64,000 nucleotides of DNA from Bacillota bacterium (GCA_030154105.1 JASKKP010000006.1:1-64000), one strand, 5' to 3'. Counted from the first letter of the stretch, positions 36,741 to 46,881 are shown. Notes: generated by a model not told the origin, from the letters alone. Translations and numbers: made by a program.

Positions 36741-38897
36741 ATGCCGCAGGCAGAAAAGAAACCGAAGCGTGAGCAGAAACCGGCAGCGATAGGCGGCATT
36801 CTGGTTACAGCCCTCTCCTTACTGGTGATGGTTAGCCTTTTTTCCGAGCGCGCCGGTGTGGTAGGCGGGTTTCTGCATCGCGTGCTTCTGGCCCTTTTCG
36901 GCTGGGGCGCGTATCCGTTGCCGGTCATTTCCCTGGGCGGGGCTCTTTTCACCCTTTCCGGGAGGTCCATAGAGAATATCCAGGTGATCGGCGCCTCGCT
37001 CCTGTTCCTGGCTACAGTAGGAGCAATGCAACTCGTCATCGCCCCGGAGGCATTCCCTGCTGCCGGGGAACTGGGCCGGGGCGGAGGAATTGCCGGGGCG
37101 GTGATTGCTACTTTTCTGCTGCGCCTTTTCGGCCGCCCGGGTGCCTGGATCATCCTGGTCGCTACCGCCCTTTCCGGCCTTGTTTTGATTAACGAAAAAT
37201 CACTTGTGGCCTTGGCAAACTGCACGCGCTTCAGACGGGTACTGCGCGCGCGCACGCCGCAGGCGCGAGTTGCGCAGGAAGAAGGAGGGAGCGGCCGCCT
37301 GCCGGAAGAGCCGCCAGAAAAGAAAGAAGTTCCTCCTCCACCTTCCGGCTCCCCGCTCCGGGCGGAGGCTGCGCCTACGGCCGGCCTAGTGGTGAAAACA
37401 GGGGCGGCTGAACCGGTCGGAACGCCGGTGCAGCTTGCGATTCCGCAGGTTGTCGGTCCCTACCAGCTGCCCCCGGTGACCCTGCTCCGCAAACCGGTAC
37501 GGCTCAAGAACTACCGCCTGGAAAAGGACATTGCCGAAAATGTGCGCCTGCTGGAGGAAACACTGAGCAACTTCGGTATCAGCGCTAAGGTTACTGAGGT
37601 AAGTCGGGGCCCGGCCATCACCAGGTACGAGATCCACCCCGCACCCGGTACCAAGGTCAGCAGAATTGTCGGGCTGGCCGATGACATTGCCTTGAGCCTG
37701 GCAGCTACCGACGTGCGCATCGAGGCACCCATCCCGGGTAAGGCGGCCATTGGGATTGAGGTTCCGAATAAAGAGATTACCCCCGTTTACCTGCGCGAGG
37801 TGATCGATACACCGATATTTGCCCGGGAAACCTCGCCTCTCACCATCGCTTTGGGCAAAGACATTAGCGGTACGCCTGTGGTGGCCGATCTGGCCAAAAT
37901 GCCTCACCTCCTGATTGCCGGCGCTACCGGTTCCGGCAAGAGCGTATGCATCAATGCGCTCATCAGCAGCATTCTTTTTAAGGCCACCCCGGCCCAGGTT
38001 AAGCTCCTTCTCATCGACCCGAAAATGGTCGAACTCACCGCCTACAACGGCATTCCCCACCTAATCTCGCCTGTGGTCACCGATGTCCGGAAGGCGGCAG
38101 GGGTGCTGAATTGGGCGGTAACGGAGATGGAGAACCGCTACAGCCTTTTCGCCGCCGCGGGTGTGCGCGATATCAAGCGGTATAACGAAACACGGCCGCC
38201 CGCCAACGCGCTACCTTATATTGTCATCGTCATCGACGAACTGGCCGACTTAATGATGGTCTCGCCGGCCGAAGTAGAGGAGGCCATTTGCCGGTTGGCC
38301 CAGATGGCCCGCGCTGCCGGTTTACACCTGGTGGTAGCCACGCAACGGCCGTCCGTGGACGTAATCACCGGCCTCATTAAGGCCAATATTCCTTCCCGGC
38401 TCTCGTTTGCCGTTTCGTCGCAAACAGACTCGCGCACCATTTTAGACATGAACGGAGCCGAGAAACTCCTCGGGCGGGGGGACATGCTCTTCTTACCCGT
38501 CGGGGCGAGTAAGCCCCAGCGCGTGCAGGGGGCCTTTATCTCCGACAGCGAAGTGGAGGAACTGGTGAACTTCTGGCGCGGGCAAGGGGAACCGGAGTTT
38601 CAAGAGGCCATTTTGACCGTTCAGCCGAAGGAAAAAGAGCCTGCCGACGAAGCTGAGGACGAACTTTTCGGCAAAGCTTTGGAGCTGGTTATCGAGGCCG
38701 GTCATGCCTCGGCGTCCTACCTGCAAAGGCGTTTGCGGATTGGTTATACTAGAGCCGCGCGCATAATCGACCAAATGGCCGAAAAAGGCTACGTGGGTCC
38801 GGCCGAGGGAAGCAAGCCGCGACCGGTCCTCATCAGTAAGGAAAGATACCAACACCTGATGAGCTCGGATGCGCGCGCCAGTGCGACAAAGGGGTGA
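36741..38897 (+). CDS. ftsK: DNA translocase FtsK/SpoIIIE
   Basis: Hexameric, septum-anchored dsDNA pump. Four N-terminal membrane helices (about residues 18-150), a charged and proline-rich linker, the alpha and beta motor domains with Walker [21 protein letters not shown] and Walker [15 protein letters not shown], and the C-terminal gamma winged helix ([20 protein letters not shown] to [15 protein letters not shown]) that reads polar DNA sequences. 718 residues from ATG 36741 after GGGGAGGTGAG. The locus after tepA-ylzJ is that of spoIIIE, so a sporulation role is likely along with chromosome segregation. Confidence 0.94.
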   Translation: MPQAEKKPKREQKPAAIGGILVTALSLLVMVSLFSERAGVVGGFLHRVLLALFGWGAYPLPVISLGGALFTLSGRSIENIQVIGASLLFLATVGAMQLVIAPEAFPAAGELGRGGGIAGAVIATFLLRLFGRPGAWIILVATALSGLVLINEKSLVALANCTRFRRVLRARTPQARVAQEEGGSGRLPEEPPEKKEVPPPPSGSPLRAEAAPTAGLVVKTGAAEPVGTPVQLAIPQVVGPYQLPPVTLLRKPVRLKNYRLEKDIAENVRLLEETLSNFGISAKVTEVSRGPAITRYEIHPAPGTKVSRIVGLADDIALSLAATDVRIEAPIPGKAAIGIEVPNKEITPVYLREVIDTPIFARETSPLTIALGKDISGTPVVADLAKMPHLLIAGATGSGKSVCINALISSILFKATPAQVKLLLIDPKMVELTAYNGIPHLISPVVTDVRKAAGVLNWAVTEMENRYSLFAAAGVRDIKRYNETRPPANALPYIVIVIDELADLMMVSPAEVEEAICRLAQMARAAGLHLVVATQRPSVDVITGLIKANIPSRLSFAVSSQTDSRTILDMNGAEKLLGRGDMLFLPVGASKPQRVQGAFISDSEVEELVNFWRGQGEPEFQEAILTVQPKEKEPADEAEDELFGKALELVIEAGHASASYLQRRLRIGYTRAARIIDQMAEKGYVGPAEGSKPRPVLISKERYQHLMSSDARASATKG

Positions 38898-38904
38898 ATC
38901 TCTG

Positions 38905-39732
38905 GTGGCTGAGAACAACGAAAACCAGGGACGGCAGGACGTGTTGGCAGAAATTGGAGCACTGCTGCGCGAGACCCGGCTTAAGAAGGGCATTACCCTA
39001 GATAAAGTACAGGAAGAAACCAAGATCCGGCGCCGGTACTTAGAAGCATTAGAAGAAGGCGACAGCCGGGTGTTTCCGGCCGAGGTGTACTTAAAGGGCT
39101 TTCTGAAAAACTATGCCCATTTCCTGGGCCTTCCAGGGGACGAGCTCGTAAAGCGTTACGCCAAGACGCGCGCAGTAGTTGATGAGGAAAAGACCAGCGC
39201 GCGGCGACCGACCGAGCGGATGGGGCCGAGCCTCCCACGAGGCCTGGCGACGGTGGCCGTGCTCCTCGTGGTTTTTTTAGCGGTGGGAGGCTTCTTCCTG
39301 GCTCGCCACCCGGGTCCGGAACGTGGGGCGTCTCCACCGGAAAAAGGAACGCCAGCGGAGGTGTCTACCCCTCCGCTACCTACTAGCTCCTCGCCTTCCG
39401 GCCCGGAAGCTGAAGCCGGCCAAACTGTTGCCGAGGTGCGGACGGTGAAAAATCTTCCGAAAGAAGCCGTCTTCCAGGTAGGAGGGAACGAAATTCGCGT
39501 GGAACTTAAGGTGACGGGTGAGCGGTGCTGGGTTGCCGTGCGCGCAGACGATGGGAGCGAAAGGTCAGAAATGCTGAAGCGCGGCGACACCAGGGTTATT
39601 CGAGGAGTAAAGCGAGTTTGGCTGCGGGTGGGGGAACCGGGAGCGCTAGAAATTACGGTAAACGGCGTTTTTCTTGGAGCGGCAGGGACCCCTGGGCAGC
39701 CGCGCAATATCACTATTGAACGGCTGCCATAA
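38905..39732 (+). CDS. RodZ-like helix-turn-helix membrane protein
   Basis: N-terminal XRE-type helix-turn-helix (IGALLRETRLKKGITLDKVQ and KIRRRYLEALEEGD, about residues 15-60), one transmembrane helix (LATVAVLLVVFLAVGGFFLA, about 113-132), a proline- and serine-rich linker, and a C-terminal DUF4115-like beta domain (VELKVTGERCWVAVRADDGS). This is the architecture of RodZ, which links MreB to the membrane in cell-shape control. GTG 38905 is taken; about 275 residues. It precedes rimO and pgsA, the arrangement seen in many Firmicutes (ymfM-pgsA). Confidence 0.88.
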   Translation: MAENNENQGRQDVLAEIGALLRETRLKKGITLDKVQEETKIRRRYLEALEEGDSRVFPAEVYLKGFLKNYAHFLGLPGDELVKRYAKTRAVVDEEKTSARRPTERMGPSLPRGLATVAVLLVVFLAVGGFFLARHPGPERGASPPEKGTPAEVSTPPLPTSSSPSGPEAEAGQTVAEVRTVKNLPKEAVFQVGGNEIRVELKVTGERCWVAVRADDGSERSEMLKRGDTRVIRGVKRVWLRVGEPGALEITVNGVFLGAAGTPGQPRNITIERLP

Positions 39733-39769
39733 AGTAAAGGCAAAAAATAAAAAGAAAAGGAGTTCTAGG

Positions 39770-41101
39770 GTGCAGGGAAAGAAAGTAGGGCTTGTGTCGC
39801 TTGGTTGCCCTAAGAACCTGGTCGACTCCGAGGGGCTGCTGGCGCGCTTGGTGGAGCACGGTTACGAGCTGACGGCGGACCCGGCGGAGGCCGACATCAT
39901 TATCGTCAATACCTGTGGCTTTATCGATGCGGCCAAAGAGGAATCCATCGACACCATTCTCGAGATGGCCGCTTACAAGGAGAAAGGCCGCTGCCGTAAG
40001 CTAATTGTTACCGGTTGCCTAAGCCAGCGCTACCCCCAGGAGATCGCGGCCGAAATCCCCGAGGTAGACGCCGTTATCGGTACTGGTTCCTTAGAGCGCC
40101 TACCTGCCCTCTTGGATGAGATCGAATCCGGGAAGCAGGTAGTAGCGGTCGGTGCACCGGGCGGGTTCCGGGGAGGGGCACGCATTTTGGCCACGCGCCC
40201 CGGTACTGCCTACCTCAAGATCGCCGAGGGTTGTAACCATCGCTGTAGCTATTGCGTGATACCTGAGTTACGGGGACCGCTTAAAAGCCGCCCTGAGGAA
40301 GAGCTCGTAGCGGAAGCTTCCTCGCTGGCCAGGCAGGGAGTTAAGGAACTTATACTTGTGGCCCAGGACACTACGAGCTACGGGCTGGATTTATACCATG
40401 AGCTGCGCTTGCCCTCCCTTTTGCGCAAATTGGCGGCTATCCCCGAGATTAGGTGGCTGCGCCTGCTTTATATGTACCCCGAGCGCATAACTTCAGAGCT
40501 TCTTGCCACCATAGCAGAAGAGCCTAAGGTATGTCGTTATTTCGATATTCCCCTCCAACACGCCAGCGACCGCATTCTTAAAGCGATGGGTCGTGCCAGC
40601 CGGCAGAGTTCGGTGAGGCGGCTCGTGGAGGAAATCAGGAGGGTATTTCCAGAGGCTGCCCTGCGCACGACGTTCATCGTGGGCTTTCCGGGGGAGACGG
40701 AGGCGGAGTACGAAGAGCTCTTGGCTTTCGTTGAAGAGCAAGAATTCGACTGGGTAGGAGTTTTTTCTTATTCGCCTCAAGAAGGAACCCCGGCAGCGGA
40801 TTTGCCCGGCCAGGTGGCGGATGAGATAAAAGAGGAGCGGCGAGAGCGTCTCCTTAAGGTGCAGCGGCGGATTTCCCTTAAGCGGAACCGGGCTTGGCTG
40901 GGCAAACGGCTCGAGGTCTTGATCGAGCGGGTAGGAGAGGGCACGGGGAGCGGCCGGTGCTTTCGCCAGGCGCCTGAGGTGGACGGGATCACGCGCATCC
41001 GCGGTCAGGGCCTGAAAGTTGGAGAGTTTGCCCGAGTGGAGATTAAACACGCGGGCATTTATGACCTAGGGGGGAGGGTGGTGGATGAACCTGCCCACTA
41101 A
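39770..41101 (+). CDS. rimO: Ribosomal protein S12 methylthiotransferase RimO
   Basis: Radical-SAM methylthiotransferase that modifies the conserved aspartate of ribosomal protein S12. N-terminal cluster cysteines are in SLGCPKNLVDSEG, IVNTCGFIDAAKEES and VTGCLSQRYPQ; the radical-SAM CxxxCxxC is in AEGCNHRCSYCVIPELRG; a C-terminal TRAM domain follows (LEVLIERVGEGTGSGRCFRQ). The upstream frame is open to 39674, but AAAAGGAG precedes GTG 39770, giving 443 residues and the start VQGKKVGLVSLGCPKN. Overlaps pgsA by 17 bases. Confidence 0.96.
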   Translation: MQGKKVGLVSLGCPKNLVDSEGLLARLVEHGYELTADPAEADIIIVNTCGFIDAAKEESIDTILEMAAYKEKGRCRKLIVTGCLSQRYPQEIAAEIPEVDAVIGTGSLERLPALLDEIESGKQVVAVGAPGGFRGGARILATRPGTAYLKIAEGCNHRCSYCVIPELRGPLKSRPEEELVAEASSLARQGVKELILVAQDTTSYGLDLYHELRLPSLLRKLAAIPEIRWLRLLYMYPERITSELLATIAEEPKVCRYFDIPLQHASDRILKAMGRASRQSSVRRLVEEIRRVFPEAALRTTFIVGFPGETEAEYEELLAFVEEQEFDWVGVFSYSPQEGTPAADLPGQVADEIKEERRERLLKVQRRISLKRNRAWLGKRLEVLIERVGEGTGSGRCFRQAPEVDGITRIRGQGLKVGEFARVEIKHAGIYDLGGRVVDEPAH

Positions 41102-41627
41102 ATTGACCCTGACCAGGATTGTCCTCGTCCCGGTGTTTATGGCTATTGCCTGGCTGCACTGGCCTTACGCGGACTATGCGGCGAGCGCCGTCTTCATTGT
41201 TGCGGCCCTCACGGATACCCTGGACGGTTACCTCGCCCGGCGGCGGCAGGAGATTACGCGTTTGGGCAAGCTTTTAGATCCTTTGGCGGACAAGCTTCTC
41301 GTCAGCTCGGCCCTGCTGGTGCTCGTCGAAGGGGGTCGCCTGGGAGCTTGGGTGGCGATGATCATCATCGGGCGCGAGTTCGCCGTAACCGGCCTGCGCG
41401 CCGTGGCAGCCGCCGACGGTGTGATCATTGCCGCCAGCCCGTTCGGCAAGCTGAAAACGGTGTTTCAAACCGTTGCCATTACCGCCCTGCTTCTTAGGGA
41501 TTATCCCTTCCGCCTTTGGAACATTCCTTTCGGCAGCATCACCATGGGGCTGGCAGTTATTTTTACGCTGGTTTCAGGATTAGACTATTTTCTCAAAGGA
41601 CGCGAACTTTGGCTTCCGTCTAATTAG
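41085..41627 (+). CDS. pgsA: CDP-diacylglycerol-glycerol-3-phosphate 3-phosphatidyltransferase
   Basis: Membrane enzyme that forms phosphatidylglycerol phosphate from the CdsA product. The complete CDP-alcohol phosphatidyltransferase motif is present: DTLDGYLARRR then GKLLDPLADK (pattern DxxDGxxAR-x8-GxxxDxxxD), with four or so membrane helices. 180 residues. ATG after GGGGAGGGTGGTGG within the end of rimO. A terminator follows. Confidence 0.95.
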   Translation: MNLPTKLTLTRIVLVPVFMAIAWLHWPYADYAASAVFIVAALTDTLDGYLARRRQEITRLGKLLDPLADKLLVSSALLVLVEGGRLGAWVAMIIIGREFAVTGLRAVAAADGVIIAASPFGKLKTVFQTVAITALLLRDYPFRLWNIPFGSITMGLAVIFTLVSGLDYFLKGRELWLPSN

Positions 41628-41642
41628 AAACGACAATCATTT

Positions 41643-41684
41643 CCCCTACCTCCAGGCTTTGCCTGCCGAGAGGTAGGGGTTTTT
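41643..41684 (+). terminator. pgsA terminator
   Basis: CCCCTACCTC and GAGGTAGGGG form a perfect 10-bp stem; the 17-base loop contains a second small stem (CAGG/CCTG). TTTTT follows. Confidence 0.88.
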
Positions 41685-41685
41685 A

Positions 41686-41694
41686 TGCTATAAT
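41686..41694 (+). promoter_or_regulatory. Extended -10 promoter upstream of 41730
   Basis: TG-C-TATAAT, a perfect extended -10 right behind the pgsA terminator. No clear -35 is present 17 bases upstream because that position falls in the terminator stem. Likely drives the next two genes. Confidence 0.5.
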
Positions 41695-41729
41695 AAAGGG
41701 CAGGTACGTCGAGGGGGAGAAACCGAAGG

Positions 41730-42272
41730 ATGAAGTATAGGGGTTACAGGGTAGACGTAACGCTGGCCGTTGCCCTTCTTACGCTGGCCGTGCTCCTCGG
41801 CGGTCGGCTGGCCTATGCGCGCTTTTTGGTGGAAAGGCCGCTGGTGGCCGAGCTAGAAGCGCTGAGTGGAGTACAAAGCGTCACCCTTGAACGCTCGGAC
41901 GCCGGTTATGTGCTGCACCTGAAACTGGCCGAGGTGAAAGACCTGCCCGGGCTTTACCGGCAAATAGAGAAGCTGGGTGCGGAGCGCCTGGGGGCGGGCA
42001 ACTTTGTCGTTAAAATCCAGGATGAGCGTACGCCGGCTCTCGAAAGCGTCTATTACCGCATCCACTACTATCTGGAAGAAGCCCTGGTGCAGGGTAACTT
42101 CAGCACTGCAGCGGCCAAAATCCAAAGCGAGGCCCGTGCGGCAGGTGTAGAAGAGAGGTTTTATGTGGATGAAGGCCACATCTACCTCGAACTGAAACAT
42201 GGCCGCCAATACCTGTACGAAGTGCGCCACCGACCTCAGGTTTTGGCCGGAGGGAGGATGGGGCCGGTATGA
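41730..42272 (+). CDS. Membrane-anchored protein of unknown function, coupled to an FtsH-like protease
   Basis: 180 residues: one N-terminal membrane helix (VTLAVALLTLAVLLGGRLAY, about residues 10-29), then a soluble domain with two alternating beta-helix parts (SVTLERSDAGYVLHLKLAEV; YVDEGHIYLELKHGRQYLYE) that looks extracytoplasmic or membrane-proximal. No family recognised. The stop overlaps the next ATG by four bases, so it is translationally coupled to the AAA/M41 protease at 42269 and may be an adaptor or the missing extracytoplasmic part for it. Confidence 0.75.
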   Translation: MKYRGYRVDVTLAVALLTLAVLLGGRLAYARFLVERPLVAELEALSGVQSVTLERSDAGYVLHLKLAEVKDLPGLYRQIEKLGAERLGAGNFVVKIQDERTPALESVYYRIHYYLEEALVQGNFSTAAAKIQSEARAAGVEERFYVDEGHIYLELKHGRQYLYEVRHRPQVLAGGRMGPV

Positions 42273-43789
42273 AACGCGAAGTGGCTGCCGGAATCCTAGC
42301 GGGCGTGTTTTTCTTCGCTTTTCTTTCCGGCCTCAATCCGCTGCCCGTTCTGCTCTTCAGCCTGCTGGCTTACTTTCTCTATGAAACGGGCGGCCTGCGG
42401 GTCATCCGCCGCCAGCTCGGTGGCGGTGACGGCCAGATTATAAGCAACGTTACCTTCCAGCAAATCGGCGGCCAGGCTGCGGCAAAGAAAGAGCTTATGG
42501 AAGCCCTAGAATTTATGAAAGCCGGAAGCAAAGCAGAAGCCCTAGGCATCCGGCCTCTAAAAGGGATCCTTTTAGTGGGCCCCCCGGGTACAGGCAAAAC
42601 CTTGTTGGCCAAGGCTGCCGCCACATATACCGACGCCGTCTTTCTTACCGCTGCCGGTAGTGAATTCATCGAGATGTATGCCGGCGTGGGCGCCCAGCGC
42701 GTGCGCTCGCTCTTCCAACGCGCCCGGGATGCAGCCCGCCGTGAGGGCCGTACCAATGCCATCATCTTCATCGATGAAATAGACGTGCTGGGCGGGAGGC
42801 GTGGCCAGTACCAGGGTCATATGGAATACGACCAGACTTTAAACCAGCTTCTTACCGAAATGGACGGGATAAAAACAACGGACGGTATTCGCATCCTTGT
42901 CGTCGGGGCTACCAACCGGGAGGACATGCTTGACCCGGCCTTGCTGCGGCCGGGGCGATTTGACCGCGTGGTGCGCGTAGACCTTCCGGATCAGGAAGGC
43001 CGGCTGCAGATCCTTCAGCTGCACACGGCGAACAAACCTTTAGCTCCCGACGTGGATCTTAAACAGATCGCGCGGGAAACCTTCGGCTTTTCCGGAGCAC
43101 ACCTGGAAAGCCTGGCCAACGAGGCGGCCATTCTGGCCCTGCGCGAGGACAAGAAGCAAATTGAGCAGCGCCACTTCCTAGAAGCCATTGACAAGGTAAG
43201 CCTGGGTGAAAAGCTGGACCGGCGGCCGCAGAAAGAAGAACTTAAGCGTGTGGCAGTGCACGAAGTTGGACATGCGGTGATTAGTGAAACTCTCCGCCCC
43301 GGTTCAGTTGCCGCCGTTACCATTACCTCGCGCGGCCAGGCGCTCGGCTACATGCGCCAGGTTCCGGAAGACGATTATTACCTTTACACCGAAGACCAGC
43401 TGCGTGGGCAGCTGCGCATCTCACTGGGCGGCATGGCGGCAGAGGAAGTGCTTTTGGGGACCCGCAGTACGGGGGCTCAGGGAGATCTGGAGCAGGCCAT
43501 AAATACCGCCAAAAGAATGGTAGGAGCCGGTATGTCTCATCTGGGTATCGTCTCCCTTTCCGACCTACCGGAAATAGAACTTCAGGCGGCCGTAAGGGAA
43601 ATCTTGAATGAAGAAAAAGCCGAGGCCAGGCGAATCATCGCCGAAAAGAAGGAACTTATCGCCGATCTTGCCTGCGAACTTATGGAGAAAGAACGCCTGG
43701 AAGGCGACGAACTAAGGGCCAGGTTGCGGGGTGGCGAGGCGGTGGGCATGGCGGCCCGGCGGGAAACTACGGGAGTGCTGGCAAGTTAG
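42269..43789 (+). CDS. FtsH-like AAA+ ATPase with M41 zinc peptidase domain
   Basis: Membrane-associated ATP-dependent protease related to FtsH. An N-terminal hydrophobic hairpin (ILAGVFFFAFLSGLNPLPVL and following helix, about residues 8-40) replaces the usual two helices flanking a 70-residue periplasmic domain. AAA motifs: Walker A VGPPGTGKTLLAKAA, Walker B IIFIDEIDVLGGRR, second region LLRPGRFDRVV. M41 zinc motif VHEVGHAVISE, with GAQGDLEQAIN supplying the distal Asp. 506 residues against 600-650 for standard FtsH. Not necessarily the cell's main FtsH, which usually sits near tilS/hpt. Stop codon lies within the terminator loop. Confidence 0.88.
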   Translation: MKREVAAGILAGVFFFAFLSGLNPLPVLLFSLLAYFLYETGGLRVIRRQLGGGDGQIISNVTFQQIGGQAAAKKELMEALEFMKAGSKAEALGIRPLKGILLVGPPGTGKTLLAKAAATYTDAVFLTAAGSEFIEMYAGVGAQRVRSLFQRARDAARREGRTNAIIFIDEIDVLGGRRGQYQGHMEYDQTLNQLLTEMDGIKTTDGIRILVVGATNREDMLDPALLRPGRFDRVVRVDLPDQEGRLQILQLHTANKPLAPDVDLKQIARETFGFSGAHLESLANEAAILALREDKKQIEQRHFLEAIDKVSLGEKLDRRPQKEELKRVAVHEVGHAVISETLRPGSVAAVTITSRGQALGYMRQVPEDDYYLYTEDQLRGQLRISLGGMAAEEVLLGTRSTGAQGDLEQAINTAKRMVGAGMSHLGIVSLSDLPEIELQAAVREILNEEKAEARRIIAEKKELIADLACELMEKERLEGDELRARLRGGEAVGMAARRETTGVLAS

Positions 43790-43803
43790 CCAGCACTTTT
43801 TTT
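43774..43803 (+). terminator. Terminator overlapping the end of the FtsH-like gene
   Basis: AGTGCTGGC (43774-43782) and GCCAGCACT (43789-43797) form a 9-bp stem whose loop and right arm include the TAG stop; seven T residues follow. Confidence 0.88.
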
Positions 43804-43897
43804 CCCGGCAGGAGAAACGAGAGGCGTAGCGAAGAATAAAGACAACGGGAAGTTAGGAACGAGCGGCCAGAAAAATCAGGGGAAAGACGGTGAAAAG

Positions 43898-45148
43898 ATG
43901 GAAGCAGAAATTATTTCTGTAGGAACGGAACTTTTGTTGGGCCAGATTGCCAACACCAACGCCCAGTATTTGGGCGAGCGCCTGGCTGAGCTGGGGATCG
44001 ATTTACACCGCGTGACCACAGTTGGGGACAACGCAGAGCGCCTGCGCTCGGCCTTGGAAGGCGCGTGGGAGCGGGCCGATCTTATCATCCTAACCGGCGG
44101 ACTGGGACCCACAGAGGACGATCTTACCAAGGAAACGGTTGCCGAGTTCCTGGGGCTGGAGCTCGTCTTGGATGAAGCGGCGCTGGAGCATATCCGCTGT
44201 TTCTTTGCTCGCACCGGCCGGACAATGCCTCCTGCCAACGCCAAACAGGCCCTCATCCCGGTAGGTGGGGAGGTGTTGCCCAACCAGTACGGGACAGCTC
44301 CAGGTGTATGGGTGGAAAAGGACGGCCGTATCGTAGTCATCCTGCCGGGACCGCCTTTTGAACTCAAGCCCATGTTTGAAAACACGGTGGCCGACAAACT
44401 ACGACGGCGGCTGGCAGGCGAACGCAAGGTGATCAAATCGCGCGTGTTGAAACTTTACGGCATTGGCGAGTCGCATGCGGAGGAGCTGGTCCGGGACCTT
44501 ATTGCTTCCCAGACGAATCCGACTCTGGCTCCTTACGCCAAGGAGACCGAAATCCAGTTTAGGCTTACGGCAAAGGCCGCAAGCGAAGAGGAAGCAGAGG
44601 CTATGTTGGCGCGCCTGGAAGAGAAAGTACGAGAACGGCTCGGCCGGTACATTTTCGCCCGGGATGCGGAAACCATGCAGGAGGTCGTGGGCAAGCTGCT
44701 TTCGGTGCGCGGAGAATCCTTGGCGGTGGCGGAGTCCTGCACCGGCGGGCTGGTTGCAGATTGGATAACCAACGTCCCGGGAAGCTCGGCCTATTTTTTA
44801 GGCGGCGTGGTGGCATACAGCAATGCCTTAAAGGAAAAGCTCTTGGGCGTGCCGGCGTCGATCCTGCAGGAGGAAGGGCCGGTGTCGAGCGCCGTGGCCG
44901 AAGCCATGGCCCGAGGTGTGCGGGCCCTGGCAGGGGCGGATTACGGAGCTGCGGTTACGGGCCTCGCCGGTCCGGACGGCGGGACGCCCGAGAAGCCGGT
45001 GGGGCTGGTTTTTGTGGCGGCGGCCAACGGCCAGAAGACGGTTTCAGAACGCTATGAATGGCGCGGTAGTCGTTTGGTGATCAAGCGCCGGGCTGCCCAG
45101 GCGACTTTAAATCTGGTCCGCAAACTTATTCTAGGCCTGCAGGATTAA
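43898..45148 (+). CDS. cinA: CinA-like protein (competence/damage-inducible; NMN deamidase family)
   Basis: N-terminal molybdopterin-binding-like COG1058 domain (ISVGTELLLGQIANTNAQYL; ILTGGLGPTEDDLTKETVAE) with putative nucleotide pyrophosphatase activity, and a C-terminal CinA domain (AVAESCTGGLVADWITNVPG; AVTGLAGPDGGTPEKPVGLV) that is an NMN amidohydrolase in studied members, linked to pyridine nucleotide recycling. 416 residues, normal two-domain form. cinA next to recA is the classic arrangement in Gram-positives, where it is co-induced during competence. Confidence 0.94.
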   Translation: MEAEIISVGTELLLGQIANTNAQYLGERLAELGIDLHRVTTVGDNAERLRSALEGAWERADLIILTGGLGPTEDDLTKETVAEFLGLELVLDEAALEHIRCFFARTGRTMPPANAKQALIPVGGEVLPNQYGTAPGVWVEKDGRIVVILPGPPFELKPMFENTVADKLRRRLAGERKVIKSRVLKLYGIGESHAEELVRDLIASQTNPTLAPYAKETEIQFRLTAKAASEEEAEAMLARLEEKVRERLGRYIFARDAETMQEVVGKLLSVRGESLAVAESCTGGLVADWITNVPGSSAYFLGGVVAYSNALKEKLLGVPASILQEEGPVSSAVAEAMARGVRALAGADYGAAVTGLAGPDGGTPEKPVGLVFVAAANGQKTVSERYEWRGSRLVIKRRAAQATLNLVRKLILGLQD

Positions 45149-45284
45149 GGAGGCCAAAGGCGGCGGGGGTTCTTTTCGCCCAACCCGGTGGGAATAGGGA
45201 TCATTCGCCATATCTGCAGCGCGGAGTTCGAATTGCTCAAACGGCTTTAAAGGGGCCGGGCCGTAACAAGGAGGGAAAAGCAGA

Positions 45285-45890
45285 GTGCGCACTTTTCTGG
45301 CCCTGCCGCTCGAGCCCGCAGTTCGGCAGGAGTTGGTTCGCTATCAGCAGGCATGCGCCAGAATGATTGCCAATGTGAAATGGGTAGAGGAGGAAAACCT
45401 GCACCTGACGCTGAAGTTTCTCGGCGAGGTTCCGGAAGAGAAGCTTGCGGAGGTTATAAGCGTTGCCGGGAAGGTGGCGGCTCGTTTTCCCGCTCTTACT
45501 CTTCCCTTAGGGAGGCCGGGAGCTTTTCCCAATCTCGGCCGGGCTCGCGTTCTTTGGGTGGGGCTTGCCGACGACGGGGACAAGCTTAGGCTTCTGGCCC
45601 GCCAGCTCGAACAAGAACTGGCTCTCCTGGGTTTCCCCCAGGAAGAAAGAGCGTTCGTAGCCCATCTTACCTTAGGCCGCCTGCGCAAGCCGGCCAGAGT
45701 GGTACTCCCGCCTTTTTCCGGGGAAGGGATGCCGGTCCGGCTGCTTAAAGTCGTGTTCTACCGGAGCGTTCTCACGCCGCGCGGCCCGTTGTATCAGACC
45801 TTAAGTGAATTTGAACTGAGCAGGCTGAATAAGGGGGCAAGAAATTATGGAAAAGCAGAAGGCTTTAGAAATGGCGCTCCTTCAGATTGA
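45285..45890 (+). CDS. thpR: RNA 2',3'-cyclic phosphodiesterase
   Basis: 2H phosphoesterase (LigT/ThpR) that opens 2',3'-cyclic phosphates. Both HxTx motifs are present: [17 protein letters not shown] (about residues 38-54) and [14 protein letters not shown] (about 125-138). 201 residues with a C-terminal extension; it overlaps the recA start by 44 bases, which is long. GTG 45285 follows AAGGAGGG. The 136-base gap before it (45149-45284) shows no gene, promoter or hairpin I can support. Confidence 0.92.
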   Translation: MRTFLALPLEPAVRQELVRYQQACARMIANVKWVEEENLHLTLKFLGEVPEEKLAEVISVAGKVAARFPALTLPLGRPGAFPNLGRARVLWVGLADDGDKLRLLARQLEQELALLGFPQEERAFVAHLTLGRLRKPARVVLPPFSGEGMPVRLLKVVFYRSVLTPRGPLYQTLSEFELSRLNKGARNYGKAEGFRNGAPSD

Positions 45891-46878
45891 AAAGCAGTTT
45901 GGTAAAGGGTCGATCATGCGGCTAGGCGAAGCCGCCAGCCGCATGAACATCGAGGTGATTCCCACCGGCGCGCTGAGCTTGGATATTGCCTTGGGGGTAG
46001 GCGGCATCCCCCGCGGGCGCATCGTTGAGATTTTTGGACCTGAGTCGTCGGGTAAGACTACGGTGGCCCTCCATATGGTTGCGGAAGCACAAAAGATGGG
46101 CGGCACGGCGGCCTTCATCGATGCTGAGCATGCTCTGGACCCTGTGTATGCGCGCAATTTGGGAGTCAACACGGACGATCTTTTGATTTCACAACCCGAC
46201 ACAGGCGAGCAGGCCCTCGATATTGCCGAAGCGCTGGTGCGGAGCGGGGCGGTAGATATAATCGTCGTGGACTCTGTAGCTGCTCTGGTGCCCCGCGCCG
46301 AGATCGAAGGCGAGATGGGCGATGCCCATGTTGGCCTTCAGGCCCGCCTTATGTCCCAGGCACTGCGCAAACTGGCCGGGGCCATCAGTAAATCGCGTAC
46401 GGTGGCCATCTTCATCAACCAGATCCGGGAAAAGGTGGGAGTGATGTTCGGCAATCCCGAAGTAACACCGGGCGGCCGGGCGCTCAAGTTTTATGCCTCC
46501 ATTCGCTTGGACGTGCGCAAACAGGAGGCGCTAAAGCAAGGTAACGACGTGATCGGGACGCGGACGAAGGTGAAGGTGGTTAAGAACAAGGTGGCCCCTC
46601 CCTTCAAGCAGGCCGAGTTTGATATCATCTACGGCAAGGGTATTTCCCGGGAGGGCAATATCCTTGAACTGGCCACGGAGCTGGATATTGTTACCAAGAG
46701 CGGCGCATGGTTTTCCTATGGTGGTGAACGGCTTGGCCAGGGGAAGGAAAACGCGCGCGACTACCTGATCACTCACCCCGAGCTCTGCCGGGAAATCGAG
46801 GCCAAGGTGCGCGAGGCGTTTAACCTGGGGAATGTTAAAGCCCAGCCGGCGTCGGATTTAGAGCCGTTGGAGGAGTAA
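45847..46878 (+). CDS. recA: Recombinase RecA
   Basis: Strand-exchange ATPase for homologous recombination and the SOS co-protease. N-terminal [19 protein letters not shown], Walker [19 protein letters not shown], Walker [21 protein letters not shown]2/DNA motif [20 protein letters not shown]. 343 residues, normal. No clear LexA/DinR box is seen upstream because the start is embedded in thpR; transcription probably comes from further upstream (cinA). Confidence 0.97.
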   Translation: MEKQKALEMALLQIEKQFGKGSIMRLGEAASRMNIEVIPTGALSLDIALGVGGIPRGRIVEIFGPESSGKTTVALHMVAEAQKMGGTAAFIDAEHALDPVYARNLGVNTDDLLISQPDTGEQALDIAEALVRSGAVDIIVVDSVAALVPRAEIEGEMGDAHVGLQARLMSQALRKLAGAISKSRTVAIFINQIREKVGVMFGNPEVTPGGRALKFYASIRLDVRKQEALKQGNDVIGTRTKVKVVKNKVAPPFKQAEFDIIYGKGISREGNILELATELDIVTKSGAWFSYGGERLGQGKENARDYLITHPELCREIEAKVREAFNLGNVKAQPASDLEPLEE

Positions 46879-46881
46879 GCG

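Noticed and set aside
42269-43789. Possibility that the FtsH-like gene is truncated by a frameshift.
   Set aside because: The AAA and M41 domains are continuous and complete, the short N-terminus is a coherent hydrophobic hairpin, and the start is coupled to the preceding gene.
45149-45284. 20-codon frame (GTG 45189) in the cinA-thpR gap.
   Set aside because: No ribosome-binding site at its GTG and no recognisable sequence; probably chance.
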